64,000 bases of DNA from Blastomussa wellsi (Eukaryota > Cnidaria > Anthozoa > Scleractinia > Plerogyridae): the NCBI GenBank assembly GCA_947652115.1, contig OX393564.1, positions 18,003,662-18,067,661 on the forward strand. Direction: 5' to 3'. The notes below the pieces were generated by a model. The model was not told the DNA's origin and did no database searches. It worked only from the letters and a program-made list of their open reading frames with translations. Positions 22,497 to 32,872 of this stretch are shown one piece after another (position 1 is the stretch's first letter; each line of letters begins with the position of its first letter). Both the position numbers and the translations under genes were made by a program.

Positions 22497-22516
22497 TATA
22501 CTATTATGTTACATTA
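22497..22516 (-). promoter_or_regulatory. Late-promoter-like motif of the small basic protein
   Basis: TATACTATTATGTTACATTA, 2 nt from the start codon at 22494 and overlapping the stop codon of the penton gene. Confidence 0.5.
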
Positions 22517-23291
22517 TTCTACCCTTTTCAGAATCAGTGAAAAAGCTGTATCTGCTCCATTTAGGTTGATTAATCTCCTTTTTCCATCTGTGATATGTAT
22601 CCTGATACTACTTATACTAATTTTATTGACGGGATTAAATGTGACTCTTCGCGGTTCGATGGTAAAGGAGTAACTAGGTCGAAGCACGCTGGTTGAGAAG
22701 GAATAAATGCATGATGTCTGTATCTTGACCGTCTACAAGTGAATCATTGATAAGGTCACAATGAATATTGAGTACGTCAGTATCTTGACTGGGATTAGGC
22801 ACTTTTGGTCCTACATTCAATTCATCTTTCAGCAATACCTTTTCAAACCCAATCAGTTCATTGAAATTGCTTGCTGTTAAATCAAGTTGGTAATTTTTAG
22901 CTAATGTGACTGTGACTCTGAATGTTGTATTGCTGAATTCAAGAGTGATGGGATAATCAACATTATTTGGACCATTTGGTACAACTTTTTCAATCTTAGT
23001 TATGTCCTTGATGTACGTATCGAAATCTGTATAATTCCAAACTCCTGCTGGGAAAGTAATTTCGTGAAACGTTGAGCCGTTATCAGAGCTATACTTTATT
23101 AATTGATTATTATACGAGGAATTTACATTGAACCATGTGAACGACATGTTAACGATTCGGTTAAGGCCTACCATATATTCAGAATTTTTACCCAATATTA
23201 TGGGATTTGTGAATTTAGTTGTAAAATTCTGAGGAGTGTTGTTTCCTTGATTTTTGACACTATATGATGACAATACAATCTCTCGATCCAT
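22514..23291 (-). pseudogene. Polinton penton (minor capsid) protein, one frameshift
   Basis: Begins MDREIVLSSYSVKNQGNNTP (ATG 23291) with the pattern NFTTKFTNPIIL and LIGFEKVLL. This matches the single-jelly-roll penton proteins of Polintons (from memory). After DGQDTDI a frameshift near 22700 moves the reading into the frame ending SLILKRVE, stop at 22514. The C-terminal piece keeps EPRRVTFNPVNK and LINLNGADTAFSLIL. The protein would form capsid vertices. Confidence 0.75.
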
Positions 23292-23294
23292 GTG

Positions 23295-23315
23295 TATATA
23301 ATACATTTACATAAA
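23295..23315 (-). promoter_or_regulatory. Late-promoter-like motif of the penton gene
   Basis: TATATAATACATTTACATAA, 3 nt from the ATG at 23291; a weaker match than at the capsid gene. Confidence 0.35.
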
Positions 23316-24357
23316 TTATACTTTGAAATACTTATTATACAATTTATTATACTGCGATCTATTAATTGTTGCCATTTTCAATAATGTGTCCAATATATTG
23401 ACTCCTGTATTTCTCATCTGAATTGATGTGTTACCTGCAATAACTTCACCAATGATTAATTCTAATTTCTTGAGAAGCTGCTTTACATCGTTGAAAAACA
23501 TAATATTCCCACCTCTCTGTCTTCTTCGGCCTTTGATGCCTGAACCTTTCATTGTTTTCAGTTTATTTTTATAATGTTTTATGTATTCATTTAAAGTAAT
23601 TCTTGCATCGTCTAGTCTTATATTTTTCTCATGCCTACCAGCTTCTGTTATAACCCCTTTTTTGTATTGGTTTGTAACATGTGTTTTATAGCCTTTCAAT
23701 TGATTCCTTTTATATTCTGCATCCTTTATTATTTTATTGAGATATTTTTTGTTTTTTTTTTTAGCAGTAATTTCTGGCTGATTAAGAACCATATCAACAT
23801 TTTCATAATCCGAAATACCAAAATCATTTAAAATAAATTTGATTTTATCCTCATTATCTATTGCATAATCAACTTCTTCATCATCATCATATTCAGGTGG
23901 CAGCTCCTGAGGATCTTGGGGAAAATATTGGGGATCGACATAAATCTCCTTATTTCCTTCCATTAGATCTTGTAAAGATTTTTCATATGTTGGTGGTTTT
24001 GGTACTATTTGTTTTTTTTTGCTGCGGTGGTACATAATAACCAAAATCAATCAAACCTTCTACATACATGTCTTCATATGGATCAACTTCATCCTCTTCA
24101 TCCTCAGTATCGATATCATAATCCGGAACTTCCCCTTTCTTCGGTGGTTGTTTTCTCTTTCGAAGCATCTTTGAAACCAAATTAGTTTTAATTACATCAT
24201 CTAATTTACTTGTCACTGGTTTGAATACCTTCTGTAATGACTCTTGCCTTGTCTGCTGACCAATATTATGTTTTGTAATTGTATCATGGACATAATTGAT
24301 TTTATTCCCTAATTTAGATTTACTTTTTGCGAGTTCTTTCCATCTAAGTAAACTCAT
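23316..24357 (-). pseudogene. Conserved Polinton virion-type protein, one frameshift
   Basis: Starts MSLLRWKELAKSKSKLGNKI (ATG 24357). It includes an acidic patch (DTEDEEDEVDPYEDM). It slips frame in a T run (about 24010-24017) and continues from QIVPKPPTYEKSLQDL to the stop at 23316. The second part has PPTY and PPEYDDDEE (PPxY-like late motifs), a Lys-rich helical region and a C-terminal segment (LLKKLELIIGEVIAGNTSIQ). The same two-part layout is common in animal Polintons; the function is unproven, probably in capsid assembly. About 345 residues in all. Confidence 0.65.
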
Positions 24358-24364
24358 TTGTTGT

Positions 24365-24384
24365 TATATTATTATGTTACATAA
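24365..24384 (-). promoter_or_regulatory. Late-promoter-like motif at the divergent gene pair
   Basis: TATATTATTATGTTACATAA, 7 nt from the ATG at 24357. Confidence 0.5.
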
Positions 24385-24411
24385 AAAATGAAAATCGTAT
24401 ATAAAAAATAA

Positions 24412-24462
24412 CGTTAAACATTATGTTGAACACTATGTTGAACACCGTGTTGAACACCATAT
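24412..24462. repeat. Short tandem repeats in a divergent promoter region
   Basis: Four imperfect copies of TGTTGAACAC with spacing of about 13 bp lie between the minus-strand virion gene and the ATPase gene. They could be regulatory repeats; this is inference. Confidence 0.4.
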
Positions 24463-24481
24463 TATATTGAATTAATATATC

Positions 24482-24784
24482 TGTTGCTACAGCAGTGTGC
24501 AGTAGTAAGTCGGTCAGCGGTATTCACCTTTTCGCACTGCGGGGGGTAACACACGCACTCCGGCTGCATGGCCGCCATGTTTCCTATCACAAGTGTGATG
24601 TTGTTTGTATCGTTTAAAATCAGAGTAATCCTTGTGTCGTTCGCCACGTATGGCGTACTAAGTTGTTATCTCAGAAATAGGTTTTCCTGCGAATAACAAC
24701 GAACGTTCATCTTGGTTTATTTCTTGTTGGTTTTCGTCGAAACTCCCAGTCGATTCTACAGTGCAGAACTCGAGGGCAGACACA
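24482..24784 (+). repeat. 5' LTR of BEL/Pao element
   Basis: 303 bp, TG...CA ends. Followed by ATAACAACTTAG; no typical TGG primer-binding site directly adjoins it. Confidence 0.9.
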
Positions 24785-24963
24785 ATAACAACTTAGTAAG
24801 TTTGAACATGGACTTTGTGGTCTTATGCGAAGCTTCGTATCACCATAAGGACATTGTTTCTGACAACAACAACTTTGTTAAGAAGCTAGACTGAATTGAA
24901 TGGATTCCATGTGGTCCTAAACCTTGTAAACGTACGTTTGGCTTGGAATTATTAACACTCGTC

Positions 24964-27900
24964 ATGTCTAGAGAGTCAAGTCAAATAATCGAGGACTCAA
25001 AGCTGGCGGATGGCCGTGCTGAAGTGGTAAGTTCCGCTTCTAATAATTACTTGGATGGTGCCAACGAAATGTCTTCGCGTTTAATCGTTGAATTACCGGA
25101 TGTTGCCGAAGATAAGACATGTTCTGAAGAGGAAAATGAAGATCAATTTGTTGAAGTTCGTAATAGGAAGCTGACAAAAAAGGGTCGGTCCTATCAAACC
25201 GAAACTAAAATTAAATCGTACAAGTCTATGAGGTCTACATTAACAGGAACAATGAGAGAAACACTGCTGCTTCGAGGACAATGTAATGAACTACCAACTT
25301 GGAAGCAGAAGTTTAGTAAGGCTCAAGTTTTGTGGAATGAATTTACGGATGCGTACAATGAAATTAGAGAAATTGTTGAAGGCGACGAGTTAGCGATTGA
25401 AAGAGACATCTGGGAGCAAGTTTGTGGTGAGTGGTCTAATTTTGAAAGGGACGTGAGGGATGAAATTAAGTATTTGGAACAAACAGTACTCGAGTCTTGT
25501 TCTGTCAGATCTAAGTTGAGCAAAAGTGTCAAAAGTCTTAAATCAAAATCAAGTGTGGACAGTGAACGTTCAAACAAAGTAGACAAGTATAAGCTTCAAC
25601 AGGAAGAAGCGGCCTTGAAAGTGAAGTTAGCCTACGTTGGACAAGAAAAGGCCCTGGAAATTGAAAAGTTGATACAAGAACAAAAAATTGAAGAGCTAAA
25701 AATAAAAAGGGATCTTGAATTAAGCAGAGCTAAGTTAAATGTTTGTGAAGAGATTGAAAGGGAGCAAATTCCCTCACTTGAGGACGACTTGGTTAACCTT
25801 CCTTCCGAAGGCAAAGGGGAAGGTGTGAGAAGATTCCTGCAATCTTTGCCTGTGACTACCAGTACTAGTGTGGCTAGCACATCGGTTCAGTTACAAGTAC
25901 CTCAAATACCAGCACTTACAACCACGTCCACACCTAAGTCTACGTCAAGTACTTTGCATGCTTCTGCTCCATCATTCTCTCGAGGAGCTGTAACACAGTC
26001 AGTATTTACAGTTCGTCATTTTGGACATGGACATGTCCCTCCCACTCCAGCAGAAGTGCCTAGCTATGAAAATGATCCTCCTGTAACTAAACCTCTCAGT
26101 GGTCCATCACCAAATGTGTCAGCGGTTACTTCACCTTCGAGTCACCAGTCTGGGTATGAAAATGTCACACCAATGAGAACTAATCCTGCTGTAACTAATT
26201 TCTTCAGTGGTCCATCACCAATTATGTCAACAATGGTTACACCCCCTCTTACTTACCAGCCTGTTAATCCCCAAAGTCAAGTTAAATCGTTCAGCGATGG
26301 TTTGGATAGAATGGCATTATCGTTGGAAAGATGTATGGATAAGTTAACTGAAGCTAATTTGGAACAAAGCTCTGTGAGCAAACAGTTGTTTGTCTCTGGG
26401 CAACTTCCAAAACTTACTATTCCAGTATTCAATGGTGACCCTTTGCAATACCCTGCGTGGAAGAGTACTTTCAATGCTCTAGTCGACTCCAGACCTCTAG
26501 AAGCAGACATCAAGTTGAACATGTTGAATCAGTATGTAACAGGAAAGCCAAAACAAGTGGTGGAACACTATCTTCTGATTGGAACAGAAGATGCCTACCA
26601 GAAGGCTAGGTCTGTACTGCAGGAGAGGTATGGAAACTGTAATGTTGTAAGTACAGCATTTATTAACAAGTTAGAGAGTTGGCCTAAGATAGGTCCCAAG
26701 GATGCTGCTGCCTTAAGAGAGTTCTCAGACTTCCTAGATAAGATCTTGGCAGCAAAGGAAACAATTCCAGGACTCTCTATCTTAGACTATGCAAAGGAGA
26801 ATGTAAAGTTATTAGCTAAACTCCCTTACCATCTTGAGAATAAGTGGAGAGATGCAATTAAGCAGTGGAGACACACCCATGGTGAAACTAGTTACCCTAC
26901 CTTTCTCAAGTTTACCGAGTTCATAAGAGAAGCAGCAGAAAAGGCTAACATCCCAGAGCTAGAAGGCATGTCCACTTTAACCAGTCCTAGAGTTACCAAA
27001 ACTCCAAAGAAGAAGTCAGAAGAGGGTAGTTCCCTATCTACATCAGCCAAGGACGGAGAAAACTCTGAATCAGGTCCTAGTAGTTCTAGCAAATCAGAGC
27101 ACGCTGGTAAAAACAACTCAAGCAAGTGCCTGTTCTGTGGTGCAGTACACAAGTTGGACGACTGCACTGATTTCTGCAGAAAGCCTTTCAGTCAAAGGAG
27201 AGATTTCTTCTTTCGTTTCAAGAAGAGATTGAAATGCAAAACTTGCTCAGGAATGCATCCTACCTGCCTTCAAAAAGAACAAACACAAGACAGTGCTGCC
27301 GTCTCAAATTGTATGAGTGTATGTCTACTTGCTGATCAAGGTGGTGAATTTGATCACACTATGATTGTGCCAGTGTGGGTCAGGCCAGTGGGAGAACCGG
27401 AAAAGGAAATTTTGCAGTATGCAGTGCTGGACGACCATTCAAATGTTAGCTTTGTGTCTGAAACACTGTGCGAACGGTTCAACCTACAAGGCCCAGCAAC
27501 AGAGTTATTGTTGACAACAATGCAACAGCAGAATGCACACGTTGAAACTAGAAAGATATCTGGTCTAGAAGTGTTGGACTATCATAGAGAGTGCGTTATA
27601 AAGATGCCAGTGGCCTTCACTCGAGAACTTGTTTCAGCCAACCGATCACAGATTCCAAAACCTGAAGTGGCTAGAGAGTGGCAACATCTGAAGCCTATTG
27701 CTGATAAGTTGACACAATACCACCCAGATGCAGAGATTTCTATTCTGATTGGAAACAACTGTCCAAAAGCTATCCGACCAAGAGAAATAGTTGCCGGGGA
27801 AGATGATGAGCCGTATGCTCAAAGAACTATACTTGGTTGGGGAGTGATTGGAAGAGTCTGCAAGTCACGTGACAAAGAGAGTGGAGATAAGGGTGGAGAT

Positions 27901-30900
27901 AGCAAATCAGAGCACGCTGGTAAAAACAACTCAAGCAAGTGCCTGTTCTGTGGTGCAGTACACAAGTTGGACGACTGCACTGATTTCTGCAGAAAGCCTT
28001 TCAGTCAAAGGAGAGATTTCTTCTTTCGTTTCAAGAAGAGATTGAAATGCAAAACTTGCTCAGGAATGCATCCTACCTGCCTTCAAAAAGAACAAACACA
28101 AGACAGTGCTGCCGTCTCAAATTGTATGAGTGTATGTCTACTTGCTGATCAAGGTGGTGAATTTGATCACACTATGATTGTGCCAGTGTGGGTCAGGCCA
28201 GTGGGAGAACCGGAAAAGGAAATTTTGCAGTATGCAGTGCTGGACGACCATTCAAATGTTAGCTTTGTGTCTGAAACACTGTGCGAACGGTTCAACCTAC
28301 AAGGCCCAGCAACAGAGTTATTGTTGACAACAATGCAACAGCAGAATGCACACGTTGAAACTAGAAAGATATCTGGTCTAGAAGTGTTGGACTATCATAG
28401 AGAGTGCGTTATAAAGATGCCAGTGGCCTTCACTCGAGAACTTGTTTCAGCCAACCGATCACAGATTCCAAAACCTGAAGTGGCTAGAGAGTGGCAACAT
28501 CTGAAGCCTATTGCTGATAAGTTGACACAATACCACCCAGATGCAGAGATTTCTATTCTGATTGGAAACAACTGTCCAAAAGCTATCCGACCAAGAGAAA
28601 TAGTTGCCGGGGAAGATGATGAGCCGTATGCTCAAAGAACTATACTTGGTTGGGGAGTGATTGGAAGAGTCTGCAAGTCACGTGACAAAGAGAGTGGAGA
28701 TAAGGGTGTATGCAATAGAGTTGCAGCTTCAGAAATCAATAACCGATTTGCATTCGCAACGAAAGCCAAAGAGATCCTCAACGCAGAGAACATTCTTCGT
28801 GTGTTCGAGTCGGACTTTGCGGAGATAAATGCTAAGAGCAAACCATACTCTGTGGAAGATGAGAGGTTCCTGAAGATTCTGGAGGACGGAGTGAAGAAGA
28901 GACCAGATGGACACTATGAAATGCCGCTTCCTTTGAAATCTGACAATGTGTCCTTTCCCAACAACCGACAGCTTGCTGTGAAGAGGTGGAACCAACTGAA
29001 ATCCAGATTTAAGAAGAATCCGAAGTTTTTTGCAGACTACCAGATCTTCATGAAGGACCTAATCTCTCAGTGCGCCGAAAGAGTTCCAGCAGATCGTCTT
29101 GAGGTGCGAGATGGTAAAGTCAACTACGTCCCACACACAGGCGTCTATCACCCAAAAAAGCCAGGGCAGATAAGAGTGGTATTTGACTGTTCAGCACAAT
29201 TTAACGGAGTCAGCCTCAATGATTACTTGCTTCAAGGTCCAGAATTCATGAATGATCTGTTAGGAATCTTGTGTCGTTTCCGCCAGGAAAGTGTTGCATT
29301 TATGACAGACATAAGGAGCATGTTCCATCAGTTCATGGTCGCCGAAGAACACAGAGACCTGTTGCGCTTCCTATGGTGGCTGGATGGCGACCCTTCAAAG
29401 GAAGTGGTTGAGTATCGGATGAAAGTTCATCTGTTTGGAGCCAGCAGTTCACCTGGTTGTGCGAGCTTTGGGCTTAGGCGAGCGGCTGATGATGGTGAAC
29501 AAGATTTTGGTGCTGATGCAGCTGCGTTCATTCGTAAGAACTTCTATGTGGACGATGGTCTAAAATCCGTAGCTACAGTTCCTGAAGCCATCCAATTGAT
29601 CAGGGCCAGTCAAGCCATTTGTGACAAGGCCGGGCTCCGATTGCACAAGATAGTCTCTAACAAGAAGGAAGTTCTTGAAGCTATTCCGGTTGAAGACCAT
29701 GCAAAGGGAATCAAAGAACTGAACCTAGCTGTAGATCCTTTGCCTATTGAGCGAGCCCTAGGCGTGATGTGGTGCGTTCAAAATGACAGCTTTCAGTTCC
29801 GTATCGAACTTCGTGACCGCCCTTTAACTCGAAGAGGTGTCTTATCGACCATTGGCTCCATCTATGATCCTAATGGATTCATAGGCCCTGTAACACTCAA
29901 AGGAAAGCAGATACTCCAGCAGATGTGCAGAGACAAATTGGACTGGGATAGCCCTGTCCCTGAGTATCTACGCCCACAATGGGAGAAGTGGCGTCAAGAA
30001 ATCAAGGACCTGGAGAAACTGGAGATAGAGCGATGTTTTAAGCCAAACGACTTTGGCTCAGTGAAAGCTGTGGAAATGCACTACTTTTCAGATGCTTCAA
30101 CAGAAGGTTATGGCCAGTGCTCGTATCTAAGGCTAATTAACGAACATGACCAAGTTCATTGCTCTTTTGTTGTTGGAAAGACACGGGTAACACCCTTGAA
30201 GCACAAAACCATTCCAAGGTTGGAATTAGCTGCCGCTACCACCTCAGCAAGAATGAGTGAGTTTGTGCGGAATGAGTTAGAGTACCCAGGGATCAAGGAG
30301 TTTTTCTGGACGGATAGCCGAGTAGTTCTCGGATACATAAACAATGAGGCTAAACGATTCCATGTTTATGTCGCCAACAGAGTTCAACAAATCCGTGATC
30401 TAACTGATCCTAACTCCTGGTTCTATGTTGAGACAACCAACAACCCGGCAGACGAAGCGTCAAGAGGACTCACAGCCAAACAGCTGGTAGAAGGTTCACG
30501 TTGGCTCATTGGTCCAGAATTTCTGTGGGAAAGCGGACCTTGCAAACCTGAGAACGTGGAGGTGTCTCCCCTTCAAGAGTCCGACCCTGAAGTGAAGAAA
30601 GTATCCGTATTGACGACGGAAGCCAAGAGCGTCACTCCATTTCCTGATTACTTCGAGACAAGCAGACTTAATGGTGTACGCAGCTGGTATCAGGCTACGA
30701 AGGTCATAGCCCTGTGTCTACGACTAAAGTCCAAGTTTCAGAGAAGAGAAATTAAGATGTCCAAGAAACCGGGGACAAAGTCAAGTACAGAAGTTGAGAT
30801 ACCAGAAGTAAAGTTTACAGTAGCAGAGCTTCAAGAGGCAGAGAAGAACATCATCAAGAGTTTGCAGTATGAACACTTCCAGACAGAGCTTCAGATCCTC

Positions 30901-32334
30901 TGCAACTTAAATGTTACTGATGGAGACACAAACCGATGTCAAGCTAGAAAACGAAACCAAGAGTTACGAAAGACCAGTTCACTGTACAAACTGGACCCGT
31001 TCGTGGACCAAGATGGTCTTATTCGTGTTGGAGGTCGTATCAGAAGAGCAAATGTACCAGTTGACATAAAGCACCCAGTCATTATTCCGAGAAAGGGACA
31101 CTTGACTGAACTGTTGATCGAACATCATCACTTGGGTCGTGGGATGACGCACAATGAGCTGCGCCAGAATGGCTACTGGGTGATCAATGGATCATCAGGA
31201 GTAGCAAGGTTCATATCAAGTTGTGTGACCTGTAGACGACTGCGCAGACCCACAGAGCAGCAGAAAATGGCCTGTCTTCCTGAGGACAGACTGGAGCCCG
31301 CGCCTCCATTTTCATATTGCGCCGTTGATTACTTTGGACCGTTCATAGTCAAAGAGAGAAGAAGCGAAGTCAAACGGTACGGAGTGCTGTTTACGTGTAT
31401 GGCGTCGCGAAGTGTTCATTTGGAGACTGCCAATTCATTGGACAGCTCTTCTTTCATCAATGCATTGAGTCGTTTCATGAATCGAAGAGGAGCTGTAAGA
31501 CAGTTGAGGTCTGATCAAGGGACAAATTTCGTCGGTGCGCGAAATGAACTGAAGGAGGCATTATCTGAGATGAATCAAGATCACGTTCAAGAATACCTGC
31601 TAAGAAATGGATGCGAGTGGATCCCATTCAAGATGAACCTGCCCCATTGTAGTCACATGGGAGGAACCTGGGAACGTTTGATTCGCAGTGTACGCAATGC
31701 ATTGGAACCACTTCTATCGAAGGTTGGGAGCCAACTTGATGATGAGACTTTGCGCACACTCATGACAGAAGTCGAGTGCATTATCAACTCAAGACCTCTC
31801 AGTGTGGACTACCTATGTGATGCACAGGCACCAGAGCCCTTAACACCAAACCATCTTCTTACTATGAAACCTAAACGATTGTTACCACCACAAGGAGAGT
31901 TCCAAAGAGCTGATGTTTATTGTCGAAAACGTTGGAGAAGAATGCAGTATTGCGCGAACCAATTCTGGATGAGATGGCGCGATGAGTATCTCCAAATGTT
32001 ACAGGTCAGGCAAAAGTGGATCCAGCCTAAAAGAAACCTTGCAGTGGGAGACGTTGTGATATCTAAGGAGAGCGAAGGAGCGCGCAACAAGTGGCCACTT
32101 GGTAGAGTGGTGCAAGTTTACCCAAGTGAGGACGGATATGTCAGAAAGGTCAAGTTGCTGATGGCAGACAGAAATTTGGACAACTGTGGCCAACGCCAAA
32201 GCCCGCCATCATACCTAGACAGGCCAATTCACAAGCTTGTGTTATTGTTGACCACAGATGAGGTGACTGGAGAGGATGTACTTAGTCAGGAGACCGGAGA
32301 AATCCCCAACGAGGAGCCAGCAAGGGACATGTGA
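24964..32334 (+). CDS. BEL/Pao gag-pol polyprotein with internal duplication
   Basis: 2456 residues from ATG 24964; the frame extends 21 nt upstream without another ATG. In order: coiled-coil region (about 200-265); DUF1759-type gag (LPKLTIPVFNGDPLQYPAWK, about 480); Cys-rich knuckle (CLFCGAVHKLDDC, about 720); DUF1758-type aspartic protease (YAVLDDHSNVSFVS), where the usual D-S/T-G is DDHS; reverse transcriptase (FMTDIRSMFHQF, FYVDDG); RNase H (HYFSDASTEGYG). These are followed by integrase with zinc-binding part, Asp (AVDYFGPF), Asp (RSDQGTNF) and Glu (GGTWERLI), then DUF5641 (FWMRWRDEYL, WPLGRVVQVYPSEDG). The knuckle-protease block is present twice through a perfect in-frame tandem duplication. 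The whole frame is open, so the element may still encode protein. Confidence 0.93.
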   Translation: MSRESSQIIEDSKLADGRAEVVSSASNNYLDGANEMSSRLIVELPDVAEDKTCSEEENEDQFVEVRNRKLTKKGRSYQTETKIKSYKSMRSTLTGTMRETLLLRGQCNELPTWKQKFSKAQVLWNEFTDAYNEIREIVEGDELAIERDIWEQVCGEWSNFERDVRDEIKYLEQTVLESCSVRSKLSKSVKSLKSKSSVDSERSNKVDKYKLQQEEAALKVKLAYVGQEKALEIEKLIQEQKIEELKIKRDLELSRAKLNVCEEIEREQIPSLEDDLVNLPSEGKGEGVRRFLQSLPVTTSTSVASTSVQLQVPQIPALTTTSTPKSTSSTLHASAPSFSRGAVTQSVFTVRHFGHGHVPPTPAEVPSYENDPPVTKPLSGPSPNVSAVTSPSSHQSGYENVTPMRTNPAVTNFFSGPSPIMSTMVTPPLTYQPVNPQSQVKSFSDGLDRMALSLERCMDKLTEANLEQSSVSKQLFVSGQLPKLTIPVFNGDPLQYPAWKSTFNALVDSRPLEADIKLNMLNQYVTGKPKQVVEHYLLIGTEDAYQKARSVLQERYGNCNVVSTAFINKLESWPKIGPKDAAALREFSDFLDKILAAKETIPGLSILDYAKENVKLLAKLPYHLENKWRDAIKQWRHTHGETSYPTFLKFTEFIREAAEKANIPELEGMSTLTSPRVTKTPKKKSEEGSSLSTSAKDGENSESGPSSSSKSEHAGKNNSSKCLFCGAVHKLDDCTDFCRKPFSQRRDFFFRFKKRLKCKTCSGMHPTCLQKEQTQDSAAVSNCMSVCLLADQGGEFDHTMIVPVWVRPVGEPEKEILQYAVLDDHSNVSFVSETLCERFNLQGPATELLLTTMQQQNAHVETRKISGLEVLDYHRECVIKMPVAFTRELVSANRSQIPKPEVAREWQHLKPIADKLTQYHPDAEISILIGNNCPKAIRPREIVAGEDDEPYAQRTILGWGVIGRVCKSRDKESGDKGGDSKSEHAGKNNSSKCLFCGAVHKLDDCTDFCRKPFSQRRDFFFRFKKRLKCKTCSGMHPTCLQKEQTQDSAAVSNCMSVCLLADQGGEFDHTMIVPVWVRPVGEPEKEILQYAVLDDHSNVSFVSETLCERFNLQGPATELLLTTMQQQNAHVETRKISGLEVLDYHRECVIKMPVAFTRELVSANRSQIPKPEVAREWQHLKPIADKLTQYHPDAEISILIGNNCPKAIRPREIVAGEDDEPYAQRTILGWGVIGRVCKSRDKESGDKGVCNRVAASEINNRFAFATKAKEILNAENILRVFESDFAEINAKSKPYSVEDERFLKILEDGVKKRPDGHYEMPLPLKSDNVSFPNNRQLAVKRWNQLKSRFKKNPKFFADYQIFMKDLISQCAERVPADRLEVRDGKVNYVPHTGVYHPKKPGQIRVVFDCSAQFNGVSLNDYLLQGPEFMNDLLGILCRFRQESVAFMTDIRSMFHQFMVAEEHRDLLRFLWWLDGDPSKEVVEYRMKVHLFGASSSPGCASFGLRRAADDGEQDFGADAAAFIRKNFYVDDGLKSVATVPEAIQLIRASQAICDKAGLRLHKIVSNKKEVLEAIPVEDHAKGIKELNLAVDPLPIERALGVMWCVQNDSFQFRIELRDRPLTRRGVLSTIGSIYDPNGFIGPVTLKGKQILQQMCRDKLDWDSPVPEYLRPQWEKWRQEIKDLEKLEIERCFKPNDFGSVKAVEMHYFSDASTEGYGQCSYLRLINEHDQVHCSFVVGKTRVTPLKHKTIPRLELAAATTSARMSEFVRNELEYPGIKEFFWTDSRVVLGYINNEAKRFHVYVANRVQQIRDLTDPNSWFYVETTNNPADEASRGLTAKQLVEGSRWLIGPEFLWESGPCKPENVEVSPLQESDPEVKKVSVLTTEAKSVTPFPDYFETSRLNGVRSWYQATKVIALCLRLKSKFQRREIKMSKKPGTKSSTEVEIPEVKFTVAELQEAEKNIIKSLQYEHFQTELQILCNLNVTDGDTNRCQARKRNQELRKTSSLYKLDPFVDQDGLIRVGGRIRRANVPVDIKHPVIIPRKGHLTELLIEHHHLGRGMTHNELRQNGYWVINGSSGVARFISSCVTCRRLRRPTEQQKMACLPEDRLEPAPPFSYCAVDYFGPFIVKERRSEVKRYGVLFTCMASRSVHLETANSLDSSSFINALSRFMNRRGAVRQLRSDQGTNFVGARNELKEALSEMNQDHVQEYLLRNGCEWIPFKMNLPHCSHMGGTWERLIRSVRNALEPLLSKVGSQLDDETLRTLMTEVECIINSRPLSVDYLCDAQAPEPLTPNHLLTMKPKRLLPPQGEFQRADVYCRKRWRRMQYCANQFWMRWRDEYLQMLQVRQKWIQPKRNLAVGDVVISKESEGARNKWPLGRVVQVYPSEDGYVRKVKLLMADRNLDNCGQRQSPPSYLDRPIHKLVLLLTTDEVTGEDVLSQETGEIPNEEPARDM
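27088..28707 (+). repeat. Perfect 813-bp in-frame tandem duplication within pol
   Basis: 27088-27894 and 27901-28707 appear identical, separated by GGAGAT, so the period is 813 bp (271 codons). The unit covers the Cys-rich knuckle and the whole protease-like region. Both junctions keep the frame. Confidence 0.9.
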
Positions 32335-32553
32335 AGAGTGACTTTGAGTGACTTTTAATTAACACTGAGCACTGTTTTTGAAAATTTAATCTTCATTGAT
32401 ATTTTGAACTTCAGTAACCTTTGCAAGGTTACTTGAACTCTGAACATGAACTAGTTGCCATAGTTCAAGTATTGGACTGTTCTTTGTCGAACATTTATCG
32501 CTGTTAGTTATTGCACTGTTATTGTTAACTGCATGTATGCAGTTGGGGAGCCA

Positions 32554-32856
32554 TGTTGCTACAGCAGTGTGCAGTAGTAAGTCGGTCAGCGGTATTCACC
32601 TATTCGCACTGCGGGGGGTAACACACGCTCTCCGGCTGCATGGCCGCCATGTTTCGTATCACAAGTGTGATGTTGTTTGTATCGTTTAAAATCAGAGTAA
32701 TCCTTGTGTCGTTCGCCACGTATGGCGTACTAAGTTGTTATCTCAGAAATAGGTTTTCCTGTGAATAACAACGAACGTTCATCTTGGTTTATTTCTTGTT
32801 GATTTTCGTCGAAACTCCCAGTCGATTCTGCAGTGCAGAACTCGAGGGCAGACACA
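32554..32856 (+). repeat. 3' LTR of BEL/Pao element
   Basis: Same length as the 5' LTR with six substitutions. Confidence 0.9.
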
Positions 32857-32872
32857 ATATCAATATAGTATA

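Larger units (their letters stand above)
24482..32856 (+). mobile_element. BEL/Pao LTR retrotransposon, structurally complete, inside the Polinton
   Basis: 303-bp LTRs (24482-24784 and 32554-32856) begin TGTTGCTACAGC and end GGGCAGACACA. They are flanked by the 5-bp duplication ATATC (24477-24481, 32857-32861). The LTRs differ at six positions by my alignment (about 98% identical), so the insertion is fairly recent. One continuous gag-pol frame fills the interior. A purine-rich stretch (GTTGGGGAGCCA) precedes the right LTR. The element lies between the Polinton ATPase start and its divergent neighbour, so it separates the ATPase from most of its upstream region. Confidence 0.93.

Noticed and set aside
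22485..22673. 62-codon + frame with hydrophobic residues
   Set aside because: Antisense shadow of the frameshifted penton C-terminus.
24462..24894. Small frames in the BEL/Pao LTR and leader
   Set aside because: They recur in both LTRs and have no domain; they are repeat sequence.
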